Below are positions 8,031 through 16,281 of a stretch of DNA of 64,000 nucleotides, piece by piece (positions within the stretch are counted from its first letter, which is position 1; every line of letters begins with the position of its first letter). Location of the stretch: NCBI RefSeq assembly GCF_000242635.2, contig NC_017770.1, forward strand, positions 1,686,669 through 1,750,668. Direction: 5' to 3'. The notes beneath the pieces were generated by a model that was not told the origin of the DNA, ran no database searches, and worked only from the letters and a program-made list of their open reading frames with translations. The translations under genes were made by a program, and so were the position numbers. This DNA comes from Solitalea canadensis DSM 3403. GTDB taxonomy: Bacteria; Bacteroidota; Bacteroidia; Sphingobacteriales; Sphingobacteriaceae.

Positions 8031-8779
8031 TGATAAACGTAAATAATGTTTCCAAGAGCTTTAATAAAGGTAACGCAAATGAAGTTAAAGCGTTAACGAA
8101 TGTTGATTTAGCTATAAACGCTGGAGAGTATGTGGTAGTAGTTGGCGCCAATGGTTCAGGTAAATCTACCTTTTTGAATTTAATTGCAGGGAGTACTTTA
8201 CCTACAGAAGGGAAAATTATACTGCAAAATAATGATGTGACTAACCTTAAGGAATACGAGCGGAGTAAATGGATTTCCCGCGTGTTTCAAAATCCATTAA
8301 TAGGTACAGCTCCTGATCTGACTATTCTAACAAATTTCAGGTTGGCCTCACTGCGAACTCAGTCGAAGAAGCTGATAATAGGAACGGATAAGCAATTTGC
8401 AGAAAGGGTTAAGGAAAAGATTTCAATATTGAAAATGGGCTTGGAAAACAAGTTAGACCAGCCTATGGGAAGTCTTTCCGGCGGACAACGTCAGGCTTTA
8501 ACATTGTTAATGAGTGTGATGGATGAAGCTAAAATATTGCTTTTAGATGAACCTACTGCTGCGCTCGATCCCAGATCGGCCAATTTAATAATGACTACTG
8601 CCGACAAGCTCATCAAAGAATACGGTCTTACGGCTTTGTTGGTAACACATAATCTGAAAGATGCTCATACTTACGGAAACCGGATTTTACAATTTGCAGA
8701 AGGGAGAATTATCAGAGATGTTCCAACTCAGGAAAAACAGCAATTGGAACTGAATGATTTATTTAACTGGTTTGAGTAG
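8030..8779 (+). CDS. ABC transporter ATP-binding protein
   Basis: A 249-residue ATPase with all motifs: Walker A GANGSGKST near residue 39, a Q-loop in RVFQNP, signature LSGGQRQ near 148, Walker B ILLLDEP near 170 and the switch histidine in VTHNLKDA near 205. It energises the permease encoded one base upstream. With the lipoprotein at 4310 it would complete a three-part importer for an unknown small metabolite. A long hairpin ends the unit. Confidence 0.9.
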   Translation: MINVNNVSKSFNKGNANEVKALTNVDLAINAGEYVVVVGANGSGKSTFLNLIAGSTLPTEGKIILQNNDVTNLKEYERSKWISRVFQNPLIGTAPDLTILTNFRLASLRTQSKKLIIGTDKQFAERVKEKISILKMGLENKLDQPMGSLSGGQRQALTLLMSVMDEAKILLLDEPTAALDPRSANLIMTTADKLIKEYGLTALLVTHNLKDAHTYGNRILQFAEGRIIRDVPTQEKQQLELNDLFNWFE

Positions 8780-8780
8780 A

Positions 8781-8826
8781 CCTCATCCCCGGCCCTTCTC
8801 CTCAAGGAGAAGGGTTGGGGATGAGG
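8781..8826. terminator. Long hairpin, bidirectional terminator
   Basis: CCTCATCCCC and GGCCCTTCTCC pair with GGAGAAGGGTT and GGGGATGAGG around a TCAA loop, an almost perfect 46-base palindrome. It separates convergent genes. The element at 60366-60406 has the same make-up, with CCCC/GGGG outer and CTCC inner blocks, and may be a relative. Confidence 0.8.
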
Positions 8827-8830
8827 TAAA

Positions 8831-10084
8831 TTATTTCTTATAATCAAACTTAAACTTGCTTAAATCAGGTAATTGTTTCTTCGTACGGTTTACTTCATAA
8901 TCATAGATCAGTCGCCCCAAATTACCCATAAAAGGATAGCAAATAGTTTCATATTCATATTTGCTATCATTAAAAATGCCGTCAGCATTGCTGAAAACTA
9001 CTGCCGAAAGCATAAACTCAACCTTTTTATCAAAATCTACGATATAAGCATTGTCGATCAGATAGCCATAGGAATCACCAATCTTATTAAAGATACGGAT
9101 ATTAGCAGGTATATTATCAGTTTTATCACCAAACATCAAAAATTTAACAATAGAAGGTTTGTATTCCTTAGCATTGCTATAATCAGGATGTTTGCTTTCC
9201 GCAGGCAGCATTGACATGTATTTGTACAGAAAGTTATAATCGTCATTCGTAAGGTTAAAACGCTGTGATGAGGGAACCGTTTCAGGAAACATTAGTGTGC
9301 GAAGCAATTTTTGTTGCTCTTCTAACGGATAACAATTTTTTAGTCCGAAGTTAAACGGTTTATAGATAATCGAATCTTTTGAATTCATATAGCCAATTCC
9401 CCTCATGATCGGCTTCAAACCCTTGAAATAATCCGTTTCATTATAAATCTGCGGCTGGCTATAAACGATTTTTTTTTCATTATAAAACTGAATGGGATTG
9501 GTATAGCGAGCGGTAATGGTATCGTCACCAACAATGTACCTGGTTAATATTCTTACATCATTAAACCCTTTTTGCTTTAAGGTTTCGTTAATGTACTGCT
9601 GACCTAAAAACTCATATAAGCGGTTATATCCATCATTGTCGCTTACCAACAAAATCTTCTTAATATACTGTCCAATTGAAGGCAAGGAATTTACAGCAGA
9701 AGTATCAGTGCTCACGGCAATTTGTTTACGAGATGCACTATCAATCTTTAATGGAGTTTCCTTTGTTAATCCTTTAATATTAAGATTGTTTATTTTCTCT
9801 AGTGAAAGTAATGATAAAGGTAGTTTTACAGTACTTGCAGGGAAAAAGTAACGGTTCCGATCTACATTATAAGTATAAGTGGTAAATGAAGGTTTATTAT
9901 TCTTATCTCGGTCTATCTGAGTATAAACAATCTGAACCTCATGTTTAGTTGAGTCATTTAAAATTATATTAAACAATTCCGGTTTTGACTTTAACAGTTC
10001 CTCTATTAAATTTTCTTTTTGTTGTGCATTTGCATAATTGAGACAGCATAAAGTGATAATAGTTAACCAAATAAGTTTTTTCAT
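8831..10084 (-). CDS. Serine hydrolase, class A beta-lactamase-like fold
   Basis: A 417-residue exported protein with a cleavable signal peptide (residues 1-20, ending NYANA). An SxxK motif occurs as Ser84-Thr-Val-Lys87 in FFPASTVKLP. The second motif SDN is at 148-150 in LLVSDNDGYNRLYEFLG. The third box may be NKIGDSYGY near residue 330, where KIG would replace KTG. This is the arrangement of the Beta-lactamase2 family (PF13354). A long N-terminal extension and the poor third box argue against a true antibiotic-hydrolysing enzyme; a periplasmic peptidase or esterase role is as likely. It diverges from the B12 riboswitch. Confidence 0.75.
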   Translation of the reverse strand: MKKLIWLTIITLCCLNYANAQQKENLIEELLKSKPELFNIILNDSTKHEVQIVYTQIDRDKNNKPSFTTYTYNVDRNRYFFPASTVKLPLSLLSLEKINNLNIKGLTKETPLKIDSASRKQIAVSTDTSAVNSLPSIGQYIKKILLVSDNDGYNRLYEFLGQQYINETLKQKGFNDVRILTRYIVGDDTITARYTNPIQFYNEKKIVYSQPQIYNETDYFKGLKPIMRGIGYMNSKDSIIYKPFNFGLKNCYPLEEQQKLLRTLMFPETVPSSQRFNLTNDDYNFLYKYMSMLPAESKHPDYSNAKEYKPSIVKFLMFGDKTDNIPANIRIFNKIGDSYGYLIDNAYIVDFDKKVEFMLSAVVFSNADGIFNDSKYEYETICYPFMGNLGRLIYDYEVNRTKKQLPDLSKFKFDYKK

Positions 10085-10116
10085 ATAATGGGTTTAAGCA
10101 AACCTCAATTTCAATT

Positions 10117-10147
10117 TTTGCAATTAATAAATCAAGTCCTAATTTTA
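10117..10147 (+). promoter_or_regulatory. Promoter of the btuB riboswitch transcript
   Basis: TTTG at 10117-10120, a 19-base spacer, then TAATTTTA at 10140-10147. This matches the Bacteroidota consensus TTTG-N19-TAnnTTTG with one mismatch. The predicted start, near 10155, falls right at the riboswitch 5' end. Confidence 0.6.
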
Positions 10148-10149
10148 CA

Positions 10150-10345
10150 TCGCATTTGGTCTCCGGTTTTTGTCCGGAGTTAAAAGGGAATCAGGTGAAA
10201 ATCCTGAACAGGCCCGCTGCTGTAAGCTCAGTTAAGCATTCTATGTTTAGCTATGTCCGTCAACCTAACGCCACTGTTGCAGAGATAACTCTTAAAAATG
10301 GGAAGGCGACGGAAAAGAGTAAGTCAGAAGACCTGCCAAAGCATT
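10150..10345 (+). ncRNA. Cobalamin riboswitch
   Basis: The region shows the conserved B12-box layout: GGGAATCAGGTGAAAATCCT at 10186-10205, CAGGCCCGCTGCTGTAA after it, GCCACTG near 10270, GGGAAGGCG near 10300 and AGTCAGAAGACCTGCC at 10322-10337. A P1 helix can form between TTTGG at 10155 and CCAAA at 10336. Adenosylcobalamin binding to such RNAs normally shuts off expression of the gene behind it, here btuB. A 74-codon open frame inside is a coincidence of the RNA sequence, not a gene. Confidence 0.92.
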
Positions 10346-10398
10346 CAATTTATTCATGGCTTTCGGGGACCAAAGCTTGAATGTGAATACTCTTTTTT
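10346..10398 (+). terminator. Candidate expression platform of the riboswitch
   Basis: ATTCATGGCTTT at 10352-10363 can pair with AAAGCTTGAAT at 10372-10382 around a CGGGGACC loop, followed by a run of six or more T at 10391-10397. This looks like a transcription terminator controlled by the aptamer. CATTCAA at 10341 may offer the alternative pairing with TTGAATG at 10378. Confidence 0.5.
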
Positions 10399-10464
10399 GA
10401 CGTATTTTCATTTGTCTTCCTTGTTGGTTATGAGTTTTTTATTAACCTCATAAACTATCAAAAA

Positions 10465-12393
10465 TTGAAAAAAACCTTTACACTTTTTGCCTTAACGGTT
10501 ACAACCTCATTAGTAGCCTATTCACAAGAGAAAAAATTAGCTCTTGATGAAGTTACTGTAACGGCTACGAAATTTGCGAAGAAGCAATCAGAAACAGGAA
10601 AAGTAGTTTCTGTTATTAGCCGTGAAGAATTAGAACGAAGCTCAGGGAAAAGTATTTTGGATATCCTGAACATTCAGCCTTCATTAAATTTTAACAATGC
10701 TAACGGAAACAGAGGTGGCAATATTTCTACTTATCTACGTGGTTCGCAAACTGGTAATACGCTTATCCTTATTGACGGAATTCCCGTAAATGACCCTTCA
10801 CAAATCACCAATGATTATGATTTGAATTTGATTGCTGTAGATATGATTGATCATATTGAAATATTAAAAGGAGGTCATTCAACATTATATGGTTCTGATG
10901 CAGTTGCGGGAGTAATCAACATCATCACAAAAAAAGGCGGTGCTAAGCCTTTTAATATAAACGCATTAGTTACAGCAGGTAGTTATAAGGATTTTAAAGA
11001 AAGTCTGGGCATATCCGGTTCTTTATCCCGCGTCGATTATAATTTTTCGGTAACTCATGAATATTTAAAAGGCTTTTCGGCGGCGAAAGACACGGTGAAG
11101 AAACACCTATCAGACGAACAAAAGTTTGATGATGATCATTTCAAATTGCAATCATTAAATTTCAATATGGGTATTAAGGCCACTGAAAATTTGATGATCA
11201 GACCATTTGTGCGTTATAGCAAAACAAATATGGCTGTTGACTATGGTGCTTTTACAGATGATAGAGATTATACAGGTGAATCATCAGATCTTAGTGCAGG
11301 TTTTAGCAGTAATCTGAAAATAAAGTCATCAGATCTGTTCTTGAATTATAATTACAGTGATGTTAAACGATCATTTTTAAATGATTCAATCGCAGGCCCC
11401 AAAGAATACAGCTCTAATGATACCAAAGGACTGGCCCATAATGTTGATCTTTATGGAAGATTCCTTTTAGTAGACCATTTGGAGTTGCTAACTGGAGGCA
11501 GTTTTCGATACGCTAACACAAATCAGGCAAATAATAGTATAAGTCAGTACGGTGTTTATAAGACTGAATTAAATAGTGATTCAGCCAAAAATTCATTAAG
11601 CAGCCTTTATGCCTCGGTATTTCTAAAAGATATCAAAGGTTTTAACCTTGAGTTAGGGGGGCGTTTTAACTATCACAGTATTTATGGTAATAATTTTACC
11701 TATACAATTAATCCATCGTTAATTATTGAAGAGAATACAAAAGTTTTTGTCAACATTTCTTCAGCATTTAAAATTCCAACATTATACCAATTATACGCAC
11801 CGGTATATGGTAATCCGAATTTGAATCCGGAAAAAGTACAAACATTTGAAGCCGGGTTTCAAACTGTTTTCGCTGACGGCAAAGCGAAACTAGGTTTAAA
11901 TGCATTTAAACGTAAGGGTAAGGATGTAATAGCATTCACAACTAAATACGTAAATTATAATAAGCAGGACGATCAAGGAATGGAAGTTGAAGGTGAGGTT
12001 GAAGTAATCAAGGATTTGAGCGTCAAAGCTTCTTATGCACTGGTTTATGGCAAAGTAACTACGGCAACCAGTTCTTTTAATAACCTTTACCGAATGCCAA
12101 GAAACTCCTTCATTTTTAATGCAGGCTATAAGGTAACCGATAATTTATTTATCTCGACCAATCTGAAAGTTGTTGGTCAACGAGTGGATCCATATTTTGA
12201 TACCAATACTTTTCAGTCGGTTAATTTAACATTGGATAAGTACTTCTTATTGGATGCTTATGCAGAATATAAATTCAAGATGTTTAAGGTATTTGTTGAC
12301 TTTAGAAACATCACAAACGAACAATACACGGAAATTACAGGCTATAATACCCGTGGATTTAATCTGAATGGAGGTCTTTCTTTTACGTTGTAA
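10465..12393 (+). CDS. btuB: TonB-dependent cobalamin receptor
   Basis: A 642-residue outer-membrane receptor. The signal peptide is residues 1-20 (KKTFTLFALTVTTSLVAYSQ). The TonB box region is DEVTVTATKF, then a plug domain with LILIDGIPVNDP and IEILKGGHSTLYGSDAVAGV (about 40-170), then a 22-strand-type barrel ending in LNGGLSFTL with a terminal hydrophobic residue. Specificity for cobalamin is taken from the B12 riboswitch directly upstream. The start codon is TTG: no in-frame ATG precedes the plug domain, so it is required. The next gene, a PP-loop ATPase, follows after a repeat element of 183 bases. Confidence 0.9.
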   Translation: MKKTFTLFALTVTTSLVAYSQEKKLALDEVTVTATKFAKKQSETGKVVSVISREELERSSGKSILDILNIQPSLNFNNANGNRGGNISTYLRGSQTGNTLILIDGIPVNDPSQITNDYDLNLIAVDMIDHIEILKGGHSTLYGSDAVAGVINIITKKGGAKPFNINALVTAGSYKDFKESLGISGSLSRVDYNFSVTHEYLKGFSAAKDTVKKHLSDEQKFDDDHFKLQSLNFNMGIKATENLMIRPFVRYSKTNMAVDYGAFTDDRDYTGESSDLSAGFSSNLKIKSSDLFLNYNYSDVKRSFLNDSIAGPKEYSSNDTKGLAHNVDLYGRFLLVDHLELLTGGSFRYANTNQANNSISQYGVYKTELNSDSAKNSLSSLYASVFLKDIKGFNLELGGRFNYHSIYGNNFTYTINPSLIIEENTKVFVNISSAFKIPTLYQLYAPVYGNPNLNPEKVQTFEAGFQTVFADGKAKLGLNAFKRKGKDVIAFTTKYVNYNKQDDQGMEVEGEVEVIKDLSVKASYALVYGKVTTATSSFNNLYRMPRNSFIFNAGYKVTDNLFISTNLKVVGQRVDPYFDTNTFQSVNLTLDKYFLLDAYAEYKFKMFKVFVDFRNITNEQYTEITGYNTRGFNLNGGLSFTL

Positions 12394-12395
12394 TT

Positions 12396-12576
12396 TAGAT
12401 GGGAGATATGAGATTTGAGATTCGAGACTTTTTGAATTTAATAAGTAACGTCTTAGAAATTGATGAGATTCTGAAGATAGGATTGAGATGTAAGACTTTC
12501 AAATCGTTAAGCAGGTCCAAAATCTCAAATCCCATATCTCAAATCTAACATCTCACATCTCAAATCTAACTCAAAT
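12396..12576. repeat. Inverted word-repeat element, word GAGATATGAGATTT
   Basis: The left arm, 12400-12431, reads GGGAGATATGAGATTTGAGA. The right arm, 12520-12575, repeats the reverse complement: AAATCTCAAATCCCATATCT and then three further ATCTCAAATCTAAC-like words. About 85 bases of unrelated sequence lie between. The same word set recurs at 20880-21055. It lies between two plus-strand genes, downstream of btuB, and its right arm ends at the start codon of the next gene. Confidence 0.8.
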
Positions 12577-13275
12577 ATGAAAGCAGCAATGTTTTGGAGT
12601 GGAGGCAAAGACTCTTCATTTGCTTTGTACAAAGTTTTAAAGGAGACTGAAACGGAGGTTGCTTTCCTGGTCACTACCATTAATGAGGAGTATAGGCGAA
12701 TATCAATGCATGGAATTCGTGAAAATCTTCTGGATGCCCAGGTTGCAAGCATTGGTATTCCTTTAAAGAAAATGCTTGTACCTAAGGAATGTACCAATGA
12801 GCTTTATGAAGAGAATCTGCTACAGGTATTTGCCGAATTAAAAAAAGAAGGTGTTGAGGCAATTATTTATGGAGATATTTTCCTCGAAGATTTAAAAGTA
12901 TACCGTGAAAAGTTACTGGAAAAAGCCGGATTGACAGGCTTGTTTCCACTCTGGAAAGAAGATACTGCGTTATTGGTTAATGAATTTATTGCGCTTGGTT
13001 TTAAATCCATTTTATGTTGTGTGAAATCTGATTTGCTGGCAAAAGAGTTCGCCGGAAAATTGATAACGGAAGAGCTGATTAATCAACTGCCTGCTGATGT
13101 AGACTCTTGTGGCGAAAATGGAGAATTTCATAGTTTTTGTTATGCCGGACCTATATTTAAACAGGAGATTAAGGTAGAAATCGGTGAAACGGTTTTTAAA
13201 CCTTATGAGGTAAAAACGGCACAAGATTTATTTCAGCATGGATTTTGGTTTACAGATTTATTGGTACATCAGTAA
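12577..13275 (+). CDS. PP-loop ATPase, diphthine-ammonia ligase-like family
   Basis: A 232-residue protein of the ATP_bind_4 family (PF01902). The PP-loop SGGKDSSFALYK is at residues 8-19, and VEAIIYGDIFLED near 94 and PLWKEDT near 127 are further family blocks. In eukaryotes and archaea this family amidates diphthine on elongation factor 2; bacteria lack diphthamide, so the bacterial substrate differs and is unknown. Its position behind the B12-controlled btuB gene suggests, but does not prove, a link to cobalamin amide chemistry or salvage. It probably continues into the sirtuin gene 37 bases downstream. Confidence 0.82.
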   Translation: MKAAMFWSGGKDSSFALYKVLKETETEVAFLVTTINEEYRRISMHGIRENLLDAQVASIGIPLKKMLVPKECTNELYEENLLQVFAELKKEGVEAIIYGDIFLEDLKVYREKLLEKAGLTGLFPLWKEDTALLVNEFIALGFKSILCCVKSDLLAKEFAGKLITEELINQLPADVDSCGENGEFHSFCYAGPIFKQEIKVEIGETVFKPYEVKTAQDLFQHGFWFTDLLVHQ

Positions 13276-13312
13276 TCAATATCTTAAATTGCTGAAGATT
13301 TAAAAGATATCG

Positions 13313-13999
13313 ATGAAAAAGCTAGTCATACTTACAGGAGCTGGAATTAGTGCAGAAAGTGGTTTGAAAACCTTCAGAGATAGTGATGGACTATGGGAAG
13401 GGTATGATATAAACGAAGTTGCTACGCCTGAAGGCTGGCGTCGTAATCCTGAATTAGTGCAGGATTTTTATAATATGCGACGTAAGGCTGTTGTTGAAGC
13501 TCAACCCAATGCCGCACATTATGCTTTAGCCGATCTTGAGAAATATTTTGAGGTAGTTATAATAACGCAAAATATTGATAACCTGCATGAAAAAGCCGGA
13601 TCGACCAATGTATTGCATTTGCATGGTATCATTACTAAATCACAGAGTAGTTTAGATCCAAACCTTACCTATGATATTCAGGGTTATGAAATCAAGATGG
13701 GGGAGAAGTGCGAAAAAGGTTCTCAGCTTCGTCCACATGTAGTTTGGTTTGGTGAAGCTGTTCCAATGATTGATCCGGCTGCAAAACATTGTTCAAAAGC
13801 CGATTATTTTGCAGTTATCGGAACATCATTACAAGTTTACCCGGCTGCTGGCTTAATGAATTTTGTCCCTTTTAAAATACCAAAGTTCTTGGTTGATCCC
13901 AATGCTCCCGATGTGAAAAATGGAGTAACCATAATTAATGAGAAAGCCAGTATAGGAGTTCCATTAATGGCGGAGCAGTTATTGAGTTTACTTAAGTAG
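13313..13999 (+). CDS. cobB: NAD-dependent protein deacylase, Sir2 family
   Basis: A 228-residue sirtuin. NAD-binding motifs GAGISAESG (9-17) and TQNIDN (85-90), the catalytic His104 in LHLHGI, and GTSLQVYPAAG near 180 are all present. Tyr53 and Arg56 in FYNMRR are the YxxR pair that binds succinyl or malonyl lysine in SIRT5/CobB-type deacylases. The module between 110 and 150 has a single cysteine (about 133), so the usual four-cysteine zinc site is missing. It could still be active, as the catalytic core is complete. Confidence 0.88.
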   Translation: MKKLVILTGAGISAESGLKTFRDSDGLWEGYDINEVATPEGWRRNPELVQDFYNMRRKAVVEAQPNAAHYALADLEKYFEVVIITQNIDNLHEKAGSTNVLHLHGIITKSQSSLDPNLTYDIQGYEIKMGEKCEKGSQLRPHVVWFGEAVPMIDPAAKHCSKADYFAVIGTSLQVYPAAGLMNFVPFKIPKFLVDPNAPDVKNGVTIINEKASIGVPLMAEQLLSLLK

Positions 14000-14010
14000 A
14001 AAAGCAAACT

Positions 14011-14045
14011 CAAAGGTGCATTTAAAAAACGTACCTTTGTATTTT
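14011..14045. terminator. Hairpin overlapping a TACCTTTG -7 element
   Basis: AAAGGTGC at 14013 pairs with GTACCTTT at 14031-14038, followed by TGTATTTTT. The right arm contains TACCTTTG at 14032-14039, a perfect TAnnTTTG element 20 bases upstream of the methyltransferase gene. One sequence may therefore end the sirtuin transcript and start the next. Confidence 0.45.
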
Positions 14046-14059
14046 TACAGGAGAGACAA

Positions 14060-15247
14060 ATGGAGAATAATACAGAGGTTTACGAGTTGTTTTTTGACCG
14101 TTTGAGAGCAAGTTTAGAAAAAGATTCCTTCTCAAAATTAACCTTAGCCAAAACAATTGGCAATACAGATTTACTCAATATTTATGTAAAACCTGTACAA
14201 TTAAAGCAGGGACTTAAGCTTTCTCTTACCTATCACTATAAAACTCAGGATAAGGTGGAGAATTTAGATATTGAAAATGCAATTTCTGTTCTTGAAACCT
14301 ATATAAATAATCCCTTTTTATCTGCGATCTTATTTACTACGGAAGCCGATATTGCTTTGAAACTGAATAAAAAGCGTATTCCTTCAATCATAGAAACGAA
14401 ACCAACTTTTAAGCAATCGGCAAGTCAAATGCATGATGAAGCTAAAGTTCGTCTGGTTGATGCAAAGGATGCTAAGTATTTGTTTTATTTAGGAGTAACG
14501 GATGAAAAAGGAGAAGTGATTAAATCAATGGCGGATAAATACCGTCAGATCAATAAATATATTGAGATCATTGAGAGCCTTGTTAAAAATGCGAAAGTTT
14601 CAACAGATAATTTTTTAGCAATCGATATGGGGTCAGGCAAAGGCTATCTGACTTTTGCTCTTTATGATTATTTGGTAAACAAACTGGGTATTAAAGCTAA
14701 AGTGACTGGAATTGAATTGCGGGAAGATTTAGTGACACTTTGTAATTCAATCGCTAAACAATGTGGTTTTGATGGGTTAACATTTGTTTCTGAACGCATT
14801 GAGAATGTAAAAATAGATCATATTGATTTGTTGATAGCATTGCATGCGTGTGATACAGCAACAGATGATGCATTATTTAAGGGAATCAGTGCCGGTGCTC
14901 AACTTATCGTTTGTGCTCCTTGTTGTCACAAACAAATTCGCAAGCAAATTAATTGCTCAACTGAATTAAGTGCTGTATTAAAACATGGTATTTTTGAAGA
15001 GCGTCAGGCAGAGATGATTACCGATGGCTTACGTTCATTATTATTGGAGAGTCAGGGTTATAAATCAAAGGTTTTTGAATTTATTTCAAATGAGCACACC
15101 CGTAAAAACGTCATGATCGTTGGAACAAAAACGAAAGAAAAGAATGAACGGGAGACAATAAAGCAGCAGATTGATCAGCTTAAAGCCGCGTACGGAATTA
15201 AGGAGCAGCAATTAGAGCAACTATTGTCGGCAAATGGGGTTTTATAA
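14060..15247 (+). CDS. SAM-dependent methyltransferase (Methyltransf_32 type)
   Basis: A 395-residue protein. Motif I, AIDMGSGKGYLTFALYDYL, lies near residue 190, with the acidic strand end VTGIELREDL near 215. LLIALHACDTATDDALF near 255 and CAPCCHKQ near 287 are typical of the PF13679 family, shared with eukaryotic METTL25 and TRM44-like proteins. The target may be RNA or protein and is not known. The first 130 residues form an extra N-terminal domain I do not recognise. GAGAGAC before the ATG may aid initiation. Confidence 0.8.
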   Translation: MENNTEVYELFFDRLRASLEKDSFSKLTLAKTIGNTDLLNIYVKPVQLKQGLKLSLTYHYKTQDKVENLDIENAISVLETYINNPFLSAILFTTEADIALKLNKKRIPSIIETKPTFKQSASQMHDEAKVRLVDAKDAKYLFYLGVTDEKGEVIKSMADKYRQINKYIEIIESLVKNAKVSTDNFLAIDMGSGKGYLTFALYDYLVNKLGIKAKVTGIELREDLVTLCNSIAKQCGFDGLTFVSERIENVKIDHIDLLIALHACDTATDDALFKGISAGAQLIVCAPCCHKQIRKQINCSTELSAVLKHGIFEERQAEMITDGLRSLLLESQGYKSKVFEFISNEHTRKNVMIVGTKTKEKNERETIKQQIDQLKAAYGIKEQQLEQLLSANGVL

Positions 15248-15265
15248 TTAAAGAGTTTCAATAAA

Positions 15266-15309
15266 ATAAAAAAGGTCATCTTGGTTAAAACCGAGATGAC
15301 CTTTTTTAT
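15266..15309. terminator. Bidirectional intrinsic terminator
   Basis: AAAAAGGTCATCTTGG and CCGAGATGACCTTTTTT form a stem around a TTAAAA loop between convergent genes. Confidence 0.92.
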
Positions 15310-15328
15310 TCAGTTCTTTTTATAAAGA

Positions 15329-15856
15329 TTATCTTGTTGCTAAAACAGGATATTTTCTTTCTAATAAATAATATCCACCGAAGAAAACAACGTTGAAAAA
15401 TGCAGTTCCTGCTAATGTATTCCAGAAGAAAGGAATAGCAGCTACATAACATTCTATTAAACCAGCACCGCTTTTAGGGTATAAGGTCGTTCCATACCAT
15501 ACAAAGAAGTTACTCACAACAAAGAATAACACAGATGCCGCAACAGTTGCAACGGCAACACTTTTAATACCTACGTTATTACGCATTAAAAATCCGATGA
15601 TCACAATACCAACAAAGCTGATGTAAACAGAAGGAATAAATCCATATGGAATGAATAGATCGCTGATAAACATGGCAACCAACGGTAAAACGATTGCTAA
15701 ACGTTTATCACTGTACATAGCACCTCCAAACAATGCTAATGAACCAATTGCTGTAAAGTTAGGCGGATGAGGTAAAAAGCGGGTTATTGCTGCTGCAATT
15801 ATAATAAGAGTTACCACCGCAAAGCGTGGGTTAATTAGTTTATTTTCCATATTCAA
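15329..15856 (-). CDS. DUF6580 family membrane protein
   Basis: A 175-residue protein with five or six membrane segments. PHPPNFTAIGSLALFGGAMY and ISDLFIPYG are hallmarks of DUF6580, a family related in shape to ECF-transporter S components. Such proteins could capture a vitamin. A possible cobalamin link is hinted only by the nearby btuB locus on the opposite strand. No ECF ATPase or T component is in the window. Confidence 0.75.
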   Translation of the reverse strand: MNMENKLINPRFAVVTLIIIAAAITRFLPHPPNFTAIGSLALFGGAMYSDKRLAIVLPLVAMFISDLFIPYGFIPSVYISFVGIVIIGFLMRNNVGIKSVAVATVAASVLFFVVSNFFVWYGTTLYPKSGAGLIECYVAAIPFFWNTLAGTAFFNVVFFGGYYLLERKYPVLATR

Positions 15857-15940
15857 AAATAAAAAAATATATAAATAGTTGTGACTTATCTGTTAAGATT
15901 AAACGATTGATTCTTTATAATTATTTAAATTTATAGTCTT

Positions 15941-16183
15941 CTATAGTTGTTCTAGTTGATCTGCAAAATCATTATTCATTTGTTTGAATCTTTCCATTAC
16001 TGTGGTTAGAAAAGTTTCATTTAGCATTTTCTTAACATCTTCCAGTCCGAAGATAAGATCCATTTCGGCCACCTTATAAGTTTGTTCCAGGTTTCCCTTT
16101 TCAAATTTTAGTATGAATTTCTGGTTCATAGCTAAAATACTGAGTTTAAAGCCCGGGAAGCTTATTTCTTCAATTACTCTCAT
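15941..16183 (-). CDS. Small conserved protein, function unknown
   Basis: An 80-residue protein from the ATG at 16183. The open frame reaches a GTG at 16240, but that extension lies inside the terminator hairpin of the upstream gene, so the internal ATG is more likely. The protein starts MRVIEEISFPGFKLSILAMN and is rich in aromatic and charged residues, with no signal peptide, membrane segment or known motif. I recall similar small proteins in Sphingobacteriia but no function. It probably has its own promoter. Confidence 0.65.
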   Translation of the reverse strand: MRVIEEISFPGFKLSILAMNQKFILKFEKGNLEQTYKVAEMDLIFGLEDVKKMLNETFLTTVMERFKQMNNDFADQLEQL

Positions 16184-16204
16184 GTCGTCAAAGCTATAAA
16201 ATAA

Positions 16205-16259
16205 AAAAGAATCAAAAGGATAAAGGCTGACATAAATCACCTTTCCCTTTTGATTCTCT
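16205..16259 (-). terminator. Terminator of the nucleotidyltransferase gene
   Basis: Read on the minus strand, AGAATCAAAAGG (16257-16246) pairs perfectly with CCTTTTGATTCT (16218-16207), followed by TTTTTTAT. It lies 25 bases after the stop codon of the nucleotidyltransferase gene. Confidence 0.8.
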
Positions 16260-16281
16260 TATGTTTTAATCTACAGAAATG

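Noticed and set aside
8831-10084. True class A beta-lactamase (antibiotic resistance)
   Set aside because: SxxK and SDN are present, but the KTG box is poor and the protein is far longer than class A enzymes; resistance cannot be claimed.
10156-10380. 74-codon open frame upstream of btuB
   Set aside because: It lies wholly within the cobalamin riboswitch; the sequence is explained by RNA motifs and the peptide has no family resemblance.
16184-16240. GTG-initiated N-terminal extension of the small protein at 15941
   Set aside because: The extension is inside a perfect terminator hairpin of the gene upstream; the internal ATG gives a better start.
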